Origin: Lutispora sp.
GTDB lineage: Bacteria; Bacillota; Clostridia; Lutisporales; Lutisporaceae
DNA: 6,517 nucleotides
NCBI GenBank assembly: GCA_030834765.1
Contig: JAUQXG010000385.1
Coordinates: forward strand, 1-6,517
Reading direction: 5' to 3'
Shown here piece by piece: positions 6,461-6,517 of this stretch. Under the pieces are notes generated by a model, which did no database searches, was not told the origin of the DNA, and worked only from the letters and a program-made list of their open reading frames with translations. Each line of letters opens with the position of its first letter. Positions within the stretch are counted from its first letter, which is position 1. The position numbers and the translations under genes are program-made.

Positions 6461-6517
6461 ACTAATTGATAAAATATTGGATTGCAAAAATTCCACAGTG
6501 GTGGGGTTAGACCCACG
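6447..6517 (+). CDS. pyrF: Orotidine 5'-phosphate decarboxylase, N-terminus only
   Basis: Only the first 23 codons are in the window, starting at ATG 6447 with AGGAG at 6434-6438 eight bases upstream. The start reads MFVDRLIDKI and ends in VVGLDP, which fits the N-terminus of the longer OMP decarboxylase type (the so-called subfamily 2), where a conserved GLDPR follows the first helix. The complete enzyme would convert OMP to UMP, the last step of the pathway begun in part by pyrC. The gene overlaps pyrC by 14 bases in another frame, which suggests translational coupling. The call rests on a short stretch and on its operon position. Confidence 0.85.
   Translation, partial: MFVDRLIDKILDCKNSTVVGLDP

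Overview
The window is AT-rich chromosomal DNA from a low-GC Gram-positive bacterium, most likely an endospore-forming member of the Clostridia or a related Firmicute lineage. The evidence is the strong AGGAGG-type ribosome binding sites, TTG starts, a YteA-type zinc-finger protein, a DUF5665 protein, and the lspA - RluD-family synthase - pyrR order that is also found in Bacillus subtilis (lspA-ylyB-pyrR). All genes lie on the + strand and packing is tight. No gap reaches 300 bases, and I see no tRNA, rRNA, CRISPR array, insertion sequence or long repeat.

Layout. (1) Bases 1-1996 hold the end of a shikimate-pathway block: the 3' part of aroF (DAHP synthase, cut by the window edge exactly at its metal-binding Cys codon) overlapping aroA (EPSP synthase). 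(2) Bases 2013-2994 hold a 100-residue DUF5665 membrane protein and a YteA/DksA-like C4 zinc-finger protein, closed by a clear intrinsic terminator at 2998-3023. (3) A new extended -10 promoter directly behind that terminator drives lspA (lipoprotein signal peptidase) and an RluD-family pseudouridine synthase. (4) A strong promoter overlapping the stop codon of the synthase gene starts a pyrimidine operon. Its leader (about 4477-4577) contains a PyrR-type binding hairpin, an antiterminator and an intrinsic terminator, followed by pyrR, pyrC and the first 23 codons of pyrF, which overlaps the end of pyrC.

How the parts fit. PyrR with bound UMP should bind the leader hairpin, free the terminator and shut down the operon when pyrimidines are abundant. 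pyrC and pyrF encode the third and sixth steps of de novo UMP synthesis. pyrB is not between pyrR and pyrC, unlike in Bacillus. A second hairpin plus T-run sits on the pyrR stop codon and has its own competing upstream pairing partner, so there may be a second control point between pyrR and pyrC.

I found no unknown defence, mobile or novel enzymatic system. The most interesting material is regulatory (the two attenuator-like structures), plus the uncharacterised DUF5665 gene and the class II-like motifs in EPSP synthase.
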